A stretch of DNA of 64,000 nt, taken from assembly GCF_963855985.1 (NCBI RefSeq), contig NC_087119.1:7356001-7420000 (forward strand), in the 5' to 3' direction. Below the pieces are notes generated by a model that did not search any database, was not told where the DNA came from, and saw only the letters and a program-made list of their open reading frames with translations. A program made the position numbers and the translations under genes. The DNA is from Ostrinia nubilalis (lineage: Eukaryota; Arthropoda; Insecta; Lepidoptera; Crambidae). Below are positions 1 through 11,691 of the stretch, piece by piece (the stretch's first letter is position 1; each line of letters opens with the position of its first letter).

Positions 1-3000
1 TCCTATGGCCACCTCCAGACTCCATCCAGCTCAATGATACCATAATATTGCATTGTCATCGTACTTACATAAGTATACCAAATTTCAGCTCAATTGGTTG
101 AGGAGAACTTGTTTTAAATTCAGTTGCAAGATTTATCCCATACTAACTAACAAGCGAAGTGCTTGTAAAAATGGTACGCATATCTTTTTTGCGACTAGTT
201 TTCTTAGAGTATTATACCATTTTGGAATCTTGGATAGTTGCGTCAACTTTATAAAAAACTTGCCGCAGTAGTGTTCATACTTTTTTTTTACAAAACGACG
301 AGTCAAAGTTGAGTGAAAGTAAAAATCGTTCAAAATTTTAAAGAAATATCATATTTTGATTAACTTTTGTGTAAAAATTGCAAGGATTCTGGGGGTTTTA
401 AGGATTGGGGTGGACAGCAGCACTACTTAGGTTACCGATACAAACAAAAAAACAGAAGTACTTGAAAAATTGTGGCCGTGGTAATGTAAAATATCATAAG
501 GGGTGTCAATTTTCGACGAATTTCATTATTTATTGTGTAACTTAAAAAATAATTGAGATAGATTTTTTTTCTTATTTTTCCTAAAGTACCCATGACTATG
601 TCCGCCCTGTGACGCCGGCTTATCGTTGAATTTTGGGACACGTTGTATATGAACAAAACTGATGTTTTTAAATTTAAACTTAGTCATTAAGAAATAACTT
701 TCTTGTAATTTATCTTTTAAATTGCTAACTTATTTTAACTGGTTCTGGAACCTTGTTAATCAGTATGAACATGTATGAAAATGCGCACATTGGATCGGCC
801 GGCTAAAAGTCTAAGATATTAACACTGCTTAGCTTTAAATAACAGCAAAATAAGCATTATATTTACATGTAAATATTATATACTTTTATGTTTAAAATTA
901 CTTTCTTATGACAGAAATACTTAAGCTTATAATTCTCATAAGTGACCGATATCAGCATAACCACCTTATCGTTTAGATCCGCGTCCTTTTCAATCACTCT
1001 GAATGAAACTCCTGACAAGAAATCTAAAACCGATAAAACGCTCACTAGTACACGAGTTCCAAGTTTTACTTGTTTTTCAACATTGTGTAAATCGGGCATG
1101 ATTAACCTTGAACATAAATTACCATGAATTAGGCGACATAATATGAATTAATGGGTTGAGGGCCAGGAAGATTAAACGGTAAGTGTCTGTAATTCTTCAT
1201 TATAACAAGCTTAATTACTCAACAGAACTTTTTGGTAGCTCGATACAAATTGCAAGATGTCTTCTTGAAGATTTCCTTTGATCAGAATAAAAATTCAATA
1301 TCGACTGTTTCAAGATTACAAAACGGAGTATTTGGCTTTTCAATGGAAATGTACGTGTGCCGTCGCACAAAAACGTACTACTCTGTCACGTTAAACTAGA
1401 AACAACCGACAAAGAATGTCTCCAGTCCCGACTCCTGTCGCGCCAAGCGCCCGGTGTTGGACAAAGCAAAGGACTTGAAAAACAAACAACTCCTGTCAAA
1501 TTGTTTACACACCGCCTAGCTTTACCTTTGCCCGCAACGAGTCACACCCAAACGTGTAACACTGTTACTCGTTGGGAAAAATCCATCAAGTCACAAATTA
1601 GGACAACTGTTTACCTACGTATCTTCTCAACGGTTCACACGTTTATTAGGCACCCTTAATGACAGAATAAAAAAATCAAAATAACTTAATTATTCTAAGG
1701 CTTTTTGTCAGACAATACTAGTTACAGTATGACCGGTTAAGAAAATAGGTAACAAAATTTCCTAACGAGTAACAGAGTGAGTGACTGGATGGTTTATTTC
1801 CCGAGTCACAGTTTTACTCGTCTGGGTGTGACTGGTTGGGAACAAGCGGCTTTACCTGCACACTGTCAGACACAAAAACGTTTGCAGCGATCAGAGGAAA
1901 TTCATAAATAAACTTTGATAAGAAAACGCAAATGTTATGCTCCAATTCTAAGGCCTTGCTTGATTGATATGCGGAAAAAATTATCCATTATCACGTTATG
2001 TGTGTGACAAATAGTTTCACTCAAGTGCTACTTTATAAATTGCATAGTGTTACGTAAATAAAATGGAGTAAGTTTTGAGCACATTAACATTTATCAAACG
2101 TCTTTGTTTCAAAATTGCACCTTTGCGAAGCGATATTGCTTGACATCAAAAAGTTTTCAAATATGCAACATCAGTAATGTTACGTAATGAATTGAGTACA
2201 AATTAATATTGTCTCATATTACTTATGAAACTAGATTTTTTAAGAAAATTCGAGTTATTTTATCATTACTAAATACTATATTATCCAACGAGGCAGTTCT
2301 TTGGAATCTACCATGACTGACTGTGGTTTATAAATTCAATTATTTTATCATACTCGTATCATTTCTAAACATATCCAAGTGGTTCTAAATTGGAATATAA
2401 GTGGGTATGAAATGCAATACTTTTGAATAAGAAAAAATATTAAATTCTGGTGCTCAAGAAATGGAGTAATTTTTTTTTAATATTGATGTTGAATATGGTT
2501 TGCTTGCTTAAAAGTTTAACAGATACCTAGAAGTCATGAAAAAAATTAGGGAAATGTACAAAAATGTTTATATACTTTAATGATTATAATTATTGGATTG
2601 AAAAAATTACGTCGGCGGACTGAAAACGGTGAAAAAAGTGAAACAAACGTTCTTTGATGTCAAATTTAGAATTTTCGATGCGATGTAAATTAATTCTTCT
2701 GGATTGGATACTAGGATGAATAGTCATTACCCCGTAATCGATATTACTTGGCTCGCTTAAATAATCACGAAAGTCTCATTGTTAATAGTAGATTTATGAT
2801 GAATCTGTTCCGTTTTCAGGTTTTCGAATGAACAGAATCTTTAATTAAAACCATTATTAGCTTCAGACCTTGTTTCAACCAATATCTTCAATTTCAGTGG
2901 CACATTTTATTTTCGTTTAAGTTACGGTTAATGAGTTAAAATTAGGCTTGATTTATAACAGTTTATTATTACTTAAAAAATATTTTTAAATAAGTAAACT

Positions 3001-3924
3001 TGTAAAAGAAGGACGTTTAATTTTTAAGATGAAAAACACTCATTTTGATGTGATTTATAACCCTTTTAAACATTTAAACTAATAAACAATAACATTATGA
3101 CAGTCTCGGAGCGTGTAACGTGGGAATTAGTAAAAAATTGAAACAATTGAAAAGGTGTGTGGAATTAGTAAAAAAAAACAATTGAAAAGGTATCAATGTT
3201 ATTAATAGCATGGCCATCATGATGCATGATTTTATCTATTCGGACCGGTTTAATGTCGGAATCGGTGCCACTGTCATTCGACACAACTGGCCAGTTATAA
3301 TTTTACTTTGACAGGCATAGAAATACAATATTAAACGTAAACAAATGTGATTTACTTAAAAGTTACATAATTTCCGCAATTTATCTCGTCGGCTTAACAT
3401 ACCTACCTAACTTGAATCAACTTATTTAAGAAGTATAAAGATTAAACTTTTAGGAATGAGTGAATATTGGATTTCAATTTCCTCCGAGCTAGCACGCCAG
3501 TTTTTGAACGTTTCGATCACGACGCCGCTTTTGCTTTGGCGCTCAGAATCATGAATGAGATGACATTTATTAATAAAGTTTAGATTAATTTGTAGATATT
3601 TTCAGACAAATGGGTCCGCCGGAAGCTTCGCAATGTAATGTTTATTTACAATGATAAATTATATGTGTTCTAAAATTGGCAGTGACGATTTTAGCAATGT
3701 GTGTGTGACTATAGTAACATTTCTGTTTACTATGTGTGGCGCATTGCGCCAGAGGAGCGTATTGCCATACGTGCACCATGTGCTGTTATTATGGCATCAT
3801 AAACACAGACACCGGTCGACCGAGATACTCGTACATTCTTGTGAGATTTGAACCAATCACCTCCGTTCACAGTGTTTTTAACTTAGGTTAGTATCACTGA
3901 TGTGCATCGTAAACACGCGTTCAC
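1..3924. other. AT-rich intronic or intergenic DNA
   Basis: No gene, exon pair or clear mobile element seen on either strand apart from the small tandem duplication near 3120. The frame at 1357-1659 is uninterrupted for 100 codons but has no splice context, domain or coding-like composition. The first 170 bases have phrasing typical of degraded repeats. Confidence 0.5.
3120..3191. repeat. Two-copy tandem duplication, about 36 bases
   Basis: A unit containing GTGGGAATTAGTAAAAA followed by CAATTGAAAAGG is repeated once immediately downstream with a short deletion. Replication slippage is the likely origin. Confidence 0.7.
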
Positions 3925-4190
3925 TTCATAGTGTTGTCGTGCGGTTCGACACGTCACTCACTCGCGGCGGCCGTGGGAGTACTAAGTTAGCGGAGTTACG
4001 GAGTAAGCAAAGAGCGGGAACGAGAGGGCAGGAACTCCGAGCGGCCGCGTGGTCCGCACGCGACTCTCGGCACGCTCGCGTACGAGCCACGAGCACGAGT
4101 TCCGACCGGCGACTAATCCTTCGCGCCATGCTTGCTCGAGCCATGCCGTCTACACTTCAACTCGCTTCAACTGTCAATGTCAATACCGCG
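3925..4190. promoter_or_regulatory. CpG-rich island, possible promoter
   Basis: This GC- and CpG-rich block contains two NotI-type GCGGCCGC-like runs in otherwise AT-rich DNA. Both strands have 60-110 codon frames here, rich in Arg, Ala and Ser, which is what GC-rich noncoding DNA gives. A GTGAGT lies on the minus strand at the left edge (near 3956), so a noncoding first exon is possible. No initiator is identifiable. Confidence 0.3.
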
Positions 4191-4466
4191 GGACCGCCAT
4201 CGAAATTAATGAAAACAAACTTGCGTTCCCTTTAAAGAAATATGTAAACATTTTTCAGTTAAGTACCTAGGTAGGTACTTATACTGTGTTTGTATCGGTG
4301 TTTGTTATGTTGATATGTTTAAAGACAATTAGGTTGTTAATATTGCTCTAAGTCAACAAGGTTAGAAATAGGGAAATAAGGGTTGCTGCTTCACACAAGC
4401 GCATAGTACAGAACGTATCGAGCCTGTAACGTAATAAACAAAATAAACAAAAAAAACACCACTCAC

Positions 4467-4571
4467 TCTTAATACCACCGATTGCGTTCCTAAAAACTGA
4501 TTCCGCAAGGTTATTTATTCTTTGCATAAAGTTACCCATCCCATGATGTAGAACTGATGACTGTGACAAGA
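4467..4571 (-). CDS. Probable downstream exon, start uncertain
   Basis: On the minus strand an open frame encodes HHGMGNFMQRINNLAESVFR followed by NAIGGIK, then meets a GTGAGT donor after 4467. The 5' edge is unclear. AG acceptors before 4571 or before 4553 both leave two bases that would complete the codon opened by the microexon (phase 1). Their pyrimidine tracts are weak. The amphipathic, codon-like character of the frame and the strong donor support an exon. It is the last one I can see before the left edge. Confidence 0.42.
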
Positions 4572-4887
4572 CTGATGATTGGTTTGTACGACTACCCACC
4601 TTTGTTGTTTATAAAACTTAGCTTTTCCTAACTACCTACCCCCATTTGAATAAATAACGAAAGAGGTGTACTACTCAAACAAATAATCTAATGGAACTTC
4701 TCTCAAGTAGGAAAATTTATACAGCACGCCAAAGTAAATTGGCCGGCAGGAAGTTCCTAGCAAATTGAATAAGGATCCAGCGGAATGAGTGTTTGTAATG
4801 AGACAACTTTTTAAGATAACATTAACTGAAATTACGAGTCATCAAGAAGAATAAATATTTAGTGTATTTGTATATCTAAAAATAGAT

Positions 4888-4997
4888 ACAGTCAACGTCA
4901 AATAGTTCATAAAACCTAAAGTAGCCAAAATGTTCGCAACATGTCTTTTTGTGTTGTCAACTTTTTGGCCACTTTGGGTGTCACGATCTATGACTGT
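4888..4997. mobile_element. Degenerate MITE flanked by TA
   Basis: The ends read TACAGTCAACG and ...ATGACTGTA, with inward AAAGT(A/G)GCCAAAA repeats in opposite orientation. It is short, noncoding and imperfect, and is probably a Tc1/mariner-type miniature element. Confidence 0.4.
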
Positions 4998-5635
4998 AGT
5001 ACTAGGACAGATAAATCATTTGAGGACAAATGATTTTCTTGTCTGAATTAAGTTCCTACAGGCTTCTATTTTACAAAAACTGATACCCTAGTTTCTTGTT
5101 AAGTCCAAAAGAATATTTTATCAGGAGACAAGATGGATCAGTAGATATACATAGCCATGATAAGCGGAATGTCGTCACATTTGTGCGATATCACTTTCAC
5201 CGTACATTTTAGACAGGTCTTTATGATAAGACGTATCTATTAATATTAGTTAGTAGTTAGTAAGTCTTGGGCGATCGAATCCTTGGAATTGAAATGTTGC
5301 ACAAGACATTGAAGCTACTAATGAACTGATGAATACATTACTGTCAAGGCAGTACACGTTGATATAAGCGAATTTCTAAGGTTTGACGATACTCTAGTTC
5401 CCGTTTCACTTCAGATTAAAGTTAAATAATTTGGGACATATTTTTAACTAAGTATGTAATTAAGTATTTACCTTTTTTAACAATCAAGTGCGAACTTTTT
5501 TCCATTTATACAAGAAATTCAATAAATTTTGTTACATCATGATCAGTGTATTTTTATACTAGTGATTTTGCCACTTTATGCAAAAACAAATGCGTGTCGT
5601 GCCACGCGCTAGTGCTAATAGTTTCTAAGCAAAAC

Positions 5636-5712
5636 CTCGGACAGACAGACAGACAGACATATCGAAACTATAAGGGTTCCTTGTCAGGATTACGGAACCC
5701 TAAAAAATTTTC
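5636..5712 (-). repeat. Fragment of the GGTTCCGTACC repeat family with (GACA)n
   Basis: GACA repeats are followed by AGGGTTCC...GGAACCCT. This resembles, in reverse, the head of the long repeat at 36983-37813, where GGAACCC and GTCCGTCCGTC also occur together. Truncated copy. Confidence 0.45.
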
Positions 5713-6450
5713 AAGTTTCCCGGACTAAGTTACAGTCTGTTGTAGTCTTTGGAATTTATTCATGCGACAGTCTGTCGACTCAGTGATTTTTTAATATCAG
5801 AGAAGAATGATCGCGGTGTTAAAGGTTTGCTCTCGCCTACATGACTCTATCTTTTAGTTATAGTTGGGACTTGTAAGATTAAATGGATTGCTGTTGTGTT
5901 TGGCTTATACTATGACAGTCTTGTTTGGTATTTTATTCAGTTAAAATAAATTAAAATAGTAATTGAGAATTATAGTCGTATTGTTTCGATAGACAAACCC
6001 AACGACCCTCGTCCTTCAAGCGGGTTTAGCCTCAGGATCCCTCAGCACCCCTCTGGGTCTGGTAAACTCGGATTGGTCAGGGGAACAGTGCAACATACGT
6101 ACAAACATACATTATCAAGCCACACTCATTTTTTAAACCCCATCCCCGCATTTGATACGTGTTCTCTTTGTGATGAATTGCAGTATAGAAATTACTAGAG
6201 CTTTATTAGATGAAGAATAGAGTTTAGCAAAGCTACTTGACATTAACTTTAGACGAAAATAGAACTCGCCTTTTTACTGTTCTTGAATTGAATTGGGCCA
6301 TTAGTGAAAGATTAGTGATACCTGATATACTCCTACATACTGAAGTTGTTTTGACGACGTGAGACGAAACAAAAATAAATTCCAGTACGTTTTCGCTATA
6401 ATGTTATTCGTAATTATTGAGTTAATACTTACCTACGCTTTTTATAAGAT

Positions 6451-6652
6451 ACTAGCTTTCCGCCCGCGGCTTCGCACGCGTGAAATTTCGTTTGTCACAG
6501 ATCGCCATAAATTATAGCCTATATGTTATTCTGGATTATGAACAATAATACTGTAAAGTTTCATCAAAATCCGTTCAGTGGTTTTTGAGTCTATTCATTA
6601 CAAACATACAAAAATATGTACAAATCTTTCCTCTTTATAATATTAGTATAGA
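6451..6652 (+). repeat. Short interspersed repeat with ATATTAGTA tail
   Basis: It starts ACTAGCTTTCCGCCCGCGG, ends TATAATATTAGTATAG, and is noncoding. The body includes AATCCGTTCAGTGGTTTTTG. The same family is seen at 15331-15521 and 19690-20070, so this is a dispersed repeat of the lepidopteran SINE or RTE-3'-end kind. Assignment to RTE is from memory of such tails, not a search. Confidence 0.65.
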
Positions 6653-6660
6653 CTAAGTCG

Positions 6661-6761
6661 GAGTTGCACCACCTAACTTTAACCGCAACTATAACGATAA
6701 CCGGTGTTTTTGTATGGAGTTTTATGACGTTTGTTAAAGTTAAAGTAAGATGGTGCAACTC
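6661..6761. mobile_element. 101-base MITE with inverted ends
   Basis: The left end GAGTTGCACCACCTAACTTT and the right end AAGATGGTGCAACTC are inverted repeats, and AAAGTTAAAG lies between. Noncoding. It sits only eight bases from the repeat at 6451-6652. Confidence 0.55.
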
Positions 6762-7014
6762 ACTTGAAACCTAATTTAAGACGAGCATCGCAACTTTGCA
6801 AGCAAAATGCCACTACTATCTATAGCGTAGATAGCAATTAATTTATGGCATAAGATAGCAAACACTATGCAGGGTAATGGTCAGGCAACAGACAGGGCAA
6901 ACAAAGCATTAGCCTCTTTCCGTTCCACTCGAGCGAGGAAACTAATTAACAAAATGTGGAGTACTTTCAATCTATATTTTAAATGTTGCACATTTTCTTG
7001 TTGTAGGTTATATA

Positions 7015-7362
7015 CAGGGTGTCCCGTAAAGAGCGTGCCAAACTTAAGAAGATTATAGACTAATGGATGGCCATGTATAAAAAATGTCTTTTTTTAAAAG
7101 TATCATCATAGTTTTTCATGTTTTTTTTATCCTCAATTTTGAGTCTTTCTCTTGTTGCTGTGTGTGTACAAATAAGCAGATATTTCTCTTATTCCTCTTG
7201 AATTTTTTTTGCACAGAGCAACAAGAGATAGGCTCAAAATTAGGGATTTATAAAACACATGAAAAAATAATATCTTTGACATGGTGACTTTTTTACTAAA
7301 GCAATGTTTATTGTTATAGATGGTCATTCATCACCTCCTTAAGTTTGGCATGGGACTCCCTG
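7015..7362. mobile_element. CAGGGTGTCCCG MITE with TA target site
   Basis: The ends are CAGGGTGTCCCGTAAAG and its inverted partner ending GGGACTCCCTG, flanked by TA on both sides. AAACTTAAG and CTTAAGTTT continue the inverted repeat inward. The two 60-codon frames inside are chance. Probably a Tc1/mariner-type nonautonomous element. Confidence 0.65.
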
Positions 7363-8184
7363 TATTTGTAAATACTGTTTGAAGAATGAGATGAGAGATT
7401 CTTGATTGATACACAATTGCAAGAAGAAGTGCAAGTGATTAAAAAGTTGAATCGGCGAGTAGTTAGTTAAGATTTCTAAAGTAAAATATGTGTGAGAGGT
7501 TCCTTTCTGCGCCTACAATTTTAGTATTCACGTTGACGCCTGTATCTGATATTGACAATAACTTTTATTAGCTACTTCAGTTCACCAAAACGGTAAGGAA
7601 ATTATGACTTATTGTTATTTCAATCAACGTGCGACAATTTTAATAACGTACTTTGTATGAGACAGAACGAGACAGAGAATCGACTCTACATTCGTCAATA
7701 AGGAACGTCCGAATTCCGTCTCTTTCTAAAGCCATTAAACGTCAAGTGGTGTGGGGCAAAGAGGGAGCCCATATCATCAATAATCATACTGATAATAAAA
7801 CCAAGGGCAAACCTAAACTCTCGTTCATGAATGAACCCACTAGTATTTTTTACTCGGTGGGAGTAACGAAGGGAATTTAGCAATTCTTTAACTAAATGGC
7901 ATAAGATTTGCCTTGATTTATGAAAGTGTGACTTTCAGTTGCGAAGTTTAAAGTATTCTTCTAAAATCACAAGCGCAAAGTTACTACCAAACAATATAAA
8001 TTAACATGAATGCTGTATTTTATTTCAACTGTAACTAAATGATTCTAAATAAATACGCATATGTCAACATGAAATCCTAAAAAACATGTTGAAAAGCTTT
8101 TAAATAATATTAAAATTATTATAAGTTCAATTTTAACACTAGTTAAGTACCAACCTACAATAACATCACATATTTTATAATGTA

Positions 8185-8634
8185 CAGTCACGGAATGAAA
8201 AGGTTCGTCAGTTTTCAAATTGATTCCTTCAACGAATCGCGAGCACATATTACCTTTTGAAACTATGTTACAGAATAATCTCGAGTTAGAGAAAATAATC
8301 TTTAACTGTTCGCCAGTAAAGTTCAAAATTATTCAGATCAAAGTTGTTTGACGATTTAACTTGTCAAGAAGATTATTATGATTGATAAACTAAAACCTTC
8401 TTGTTGGTTCAACCTGCCATTATCAATTAAATAAAAAAAACTACATTTTGTAACATTGCACTGATGGGATAGAAAAATAAACAAGCAAAACCTTATTCGT
8501 TAGCAAACGTCATATTTATTTAAATATTAGCAGCACTGTTTCTTGCACGGTTATGTTGGCAGGTTTGACTCTTACAGTACCTAGTGCAAGCGAAAACCGA
8601 CACTAAGGTGACGAACCTTTTCATTCCGCGACTG
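8185..8634. mobile_element. 450-base TIR element with TA target site
   Basis: The terminal inverted repeats run CAGTC(A/G)CGGAATGAAAAGG and continue for about 27 bases, flanked by TA. No transposase is encoded. It lies about 130 bases from the microexon in the same intron. Confidence 0.65.
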
Positions 8635-8763
8635 TACATGGATAGGCATGATTTCATAAAATTGTAAAGACGATACAAGAATGAGCAATCAGTCATGAAT
8701 ATTCAAAAACGTAACAAACTGAAACTTACAAAGTAAAACAAAAGAGAGAAAAAAATGACTCAC

Positions 8764-8788
8764 CATACTGTTGTTGCTGAGCTATTCT
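8764..8788 (-). CDS. 25-base microexon encoding a Gln-rich octapeptide
   Basis: On the minus strand a long pyrimidine tract ending TTTTCAG abuts 25 bases, followed immediately by GTGAGT. Both sites are strong and the interval reads RIAQQQQY plus one base (phase 0 to 1). The phase matches both candidate upstream exons. The glutamine run follows naturally on the QQQQQ at the end of the alternative first exon. It is far too short for any ORF search. A chance pairing of two good sites this close is possible but less likely given the phase and composition match. Confidence 0.55.
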
Positions 8789-9540
8789 CTGAAAAGAAAA
8801 AAAAATAACGAAATTTAACAAAATAAAAAAAACAAAAGAAATTAACATTAAATAAAATCAAATAAAATAATAACAGACATGTCAAATGAAATGAAATGCA
8901 TGTAAAATAATGTAGTAGCCACTAATAAATACTTTAGAGTTCAAATTCAACATACATGACGTAAGTTGCATCACCAAGCGCGGTTTTCACTCTAGTTTCA
9001 TTCATGAAAAGTTTATTGGTCACTTATCATTCATCACTATGTGTTCAGATTATATGATCGTTATGATCATGACACCAATTCACGAAAGGTAATTTATGGC
9101 ATCATAATAGACACGCAGGGAAGATAAGACTAATATGTGCAGGCACATATGGTCATGTCGATAATAAACCACTAAAGGTTACCATTAAGTAAACCATAAA
9201 AAATCATATTTTTTCTCTGCAATAATTTGTATTCGAAGGCGAACCTGGAAGTGCCAAGCGCTCGAAGATAAGTTCGAGCAACAATGAACTACCTATTTGA
9301 AAAATTAATAGAAAATTGTATGTTCAAAATTATGATCTCGCACCAATACGAGTAAATAATAACGTAGAATAGATTCCAGATTTGATACCCAGATAGAACA
9401 CAAATAGATAAATCACTTCGGAAGAGAAATTACTTAGTGTTTTTCCCTATATTGATGATTTGCTTTTTCAACCATTAATAATGCATTCAAATTGTTAAAT
9501 CCGTAGTATTCAGAAGAGAACAACGCCCAACAGAGTAGAG

Positions 9541-9827
9541 CAGGGATGGCGAACCTTTATGTATCAACGTGCAATTTTCTAAAAAAAAAAGTTTGGTTTA
9601 GTCATAGACGTGCCATCAAATAACACCAAATGCAATCAATTAGGGGCATTCGTACAAGTGGCACCATTGGCGAGCGACAGGACCGAACTCTACATTGGCA
9701 CTAGACGAGGGTAAATAAATACTAGCCCTTATTCAAAACACATAAATTACTGTTTAATTTTATAGTGATTTATTTGATTTGGGGCGTGCCATAAATATTG
9801 TGACGTGCCATTGGTTTGCCATCCCTG
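9541..9827. mobile_element. hAT-type MITE with 8-base TSD GAGTAGAG
   Basis: It begins CAGGGATGGCGAACC, ends GGTTTGCCATCCCTG, and is flanked by perfect GAGTAGAG duplications at 9533-9540 and 9828-9835. CAGGG termini and an 8-base duplication are diagnostic of hAT. 287 bases, noncoding. Confidence 0.85.
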
Positions 9828-9973
9828 GAGTAGAGCGTACATCAAATCATATAATGCCTGGAGTAACGTTGCATGTTGCATGCCTATTGCTCACATTGGC
9901 AACGTCAGGCGCTGTTGCCTGTATTTGGGCGTCATTGTCTAATGCTGAGGGACACGTGTTTCTCCTCAAGTGA

Positions 9974-11608
9974 CGTTGCTTCAATATTGTAGGTAGAGAT
10001 TTTGCTGCTCAACAAGTTATTAATAAGAATTGTTGTTTCTTAGGCTCGGTTTCCAGCAAGGTGGAGCAGAGCGGAGAAATATTTTGAATAACCAATCAGA
10101 TTTCATTATTTCCACTTCTCCGCTCGGCGCCGCGCCGCCGCTGCTGTCAAATTCTATAGTAAAATTTACGGTTATGTGGATAGGCTCGTATGCAATAAAT
10201 CTTTGGAATACAGTATAAAATTATCAGATGCTCGTTTGTTACAAGCCCACCATTATAAAGCAATTAGATTGCCGAAAATACCAAACGGGACCTTGCTAAT
10301 ATCAATACCGTCGAACCGAGACTGGGTGGGGAGGCAAATTGTTTAAAGGGCATGCTACTTTTAGTGCTGGCGATTGGCGGTTTAGCTTTTTCAGAAGCTA
10401 GAAGTAGATACTAGATAAGTTATGATGACTAGAAACCGAACTTTACTCACACATAAAACGTCTTTACCAGTAATCAGGTAGCTTTTTGGCAGCTGCAAGC
10501 CACGATTTTTGAAATTACTAGTTGCCAAAACACTGTCACATTTCATCACCGATGCTATCACAAAATATTATTATCTAATCCGATGGTAAAGTAGCACGTC
10601 TGCTATGGCCTTAAATGACGCCATTATGTCGTTAAACGAATTAAAAATTAATTACGTTCAGAAACAATCGTTCGGATCCACATTAATACCACACATTTAA
10701 TCGTACCGCACACATTTCAAGGATATCCTTTTGTGCTCTGAATGAAGAAACGCAAACATTTGTTTAGCATTGTATCAAACCGGTGTGGCTATTTGTATAG
10801 CTTGACTTTACGAACAATACACCTTGTCGGTTAATACAAACGATTTTTTGCTTCGCTAGGTTTTCATTTAACAGGTCTAAAATCTTTATTTAAATTATAT
10901 TATAGAGATAAGTAATATTCACTTAACCTGAAGAGCTTATCTTTGAAACTCCTGCTTCGATACTATAGTCTATCCAATATAGCTTGATTAGAATGACGGC
11001 TGTCAAACGAATGTGACTAGTGATGGGTATGTTTCGTACGGTTCACATAGATGTATCGATAAGTTTTCGAAAAAATGATATGAAAAAATGCACCCAATTT
11101 TTCTTCATATATCTTTATTCATAAAAATGACAATTATGATTTAAATTTAAAGACAGTAAAATTTAAAATTCATGTCAAGGGTGTACAACCTAAGTCGTAG
11201 TCATTATCATCAGTGTTCTTCAGTGGTTTTTTCCTCTCGCTAGAGGGCGGTGGGCATCTCTTCTAGAGCAACGGTGCTATGAATACCCAAAAAATTACCG
11301 GTGATTGATTTCCGATGTTTGATTATTTAAGAATGAAATGTTTTTTTGGTTTTTAATAGTGAACATTTAGAAAAACGTATAACTTGACTTAAATATGTTA
11401 AAAAATTTGTTAAATATGTTAAAAAAATAGTTTTTATTTAAAATGACTTAAAAACTAAAATTTTAAAATTACTAATGATAAAAACTATTTACAAAATAAA
11501 AAATACTTCACCCCCAGCGCCGCAGTCAGGAATGGTGCCCAAAAGGCTGGCAGCATTGCCACGTTGAATGGCCAGGCTAATTGCCCAAAGACCGGTGGTG
11601 ACCTAATT
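9974..11608. other. Intronic DNA without genes
   Basis: AT-rich sequence. Apart from the hairpin at 10040-10136 nothing is supported. A putative 42-base exon on the minus strand near 10450 was considered and not kept. Confidence 0.4.
10040..10136. repeat. Possible MITE or hairpin with GCGGAGAA arms
   Basis: GAGCGGAGAAATA and TTTCCACTTCTCCGCTC form imperfect inverted arms around an AT-rich centre, next to a GGTTTCCAGC head. I have the impression of a common lepidopteran miniature element but see no target duplication. Confidence 0.3.
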
Positions 11609-11682
11609 GACCGGTGATCAAAAGGCTGGCAGCTATTTCGGCCAGAGGGCCGAAATAGCTGCCAGCCTTTTGATCACCGGTC
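11609..11682. repeat. Perfect 35-base palindrome with 4-base loop
   Basis: The arms 11609-11643 and 11648-11682 are exact reverse complements (outer ends GACCGGTGATC / GATCACCGGTC) separated by AGAG. Just upstream are scattered partial copies of its words (AAAGGCTGGCAGC, GACCGGTGGTGACC). It directly abuts the transposon starting at 11692. It would form a very stable hairpin in RNA or single-stranded DNA. Confidence 0.85.
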
Positions 11683-11691
11683 ACCTCGGTG

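Noticed and set aside
1357..1659. 100-codon plus-strand frame
   Set aside because: No domain or splice sites, and surrounding DNA has no gene signals; likely chance.
10440..10500. Minus-strand 42-base exon between a CAG and GTGAGT near 10450
   Set aside because: Acceptor lacks a pyrimidine tract, and the peptide (LPKSYLITGKDVLC) has no support.
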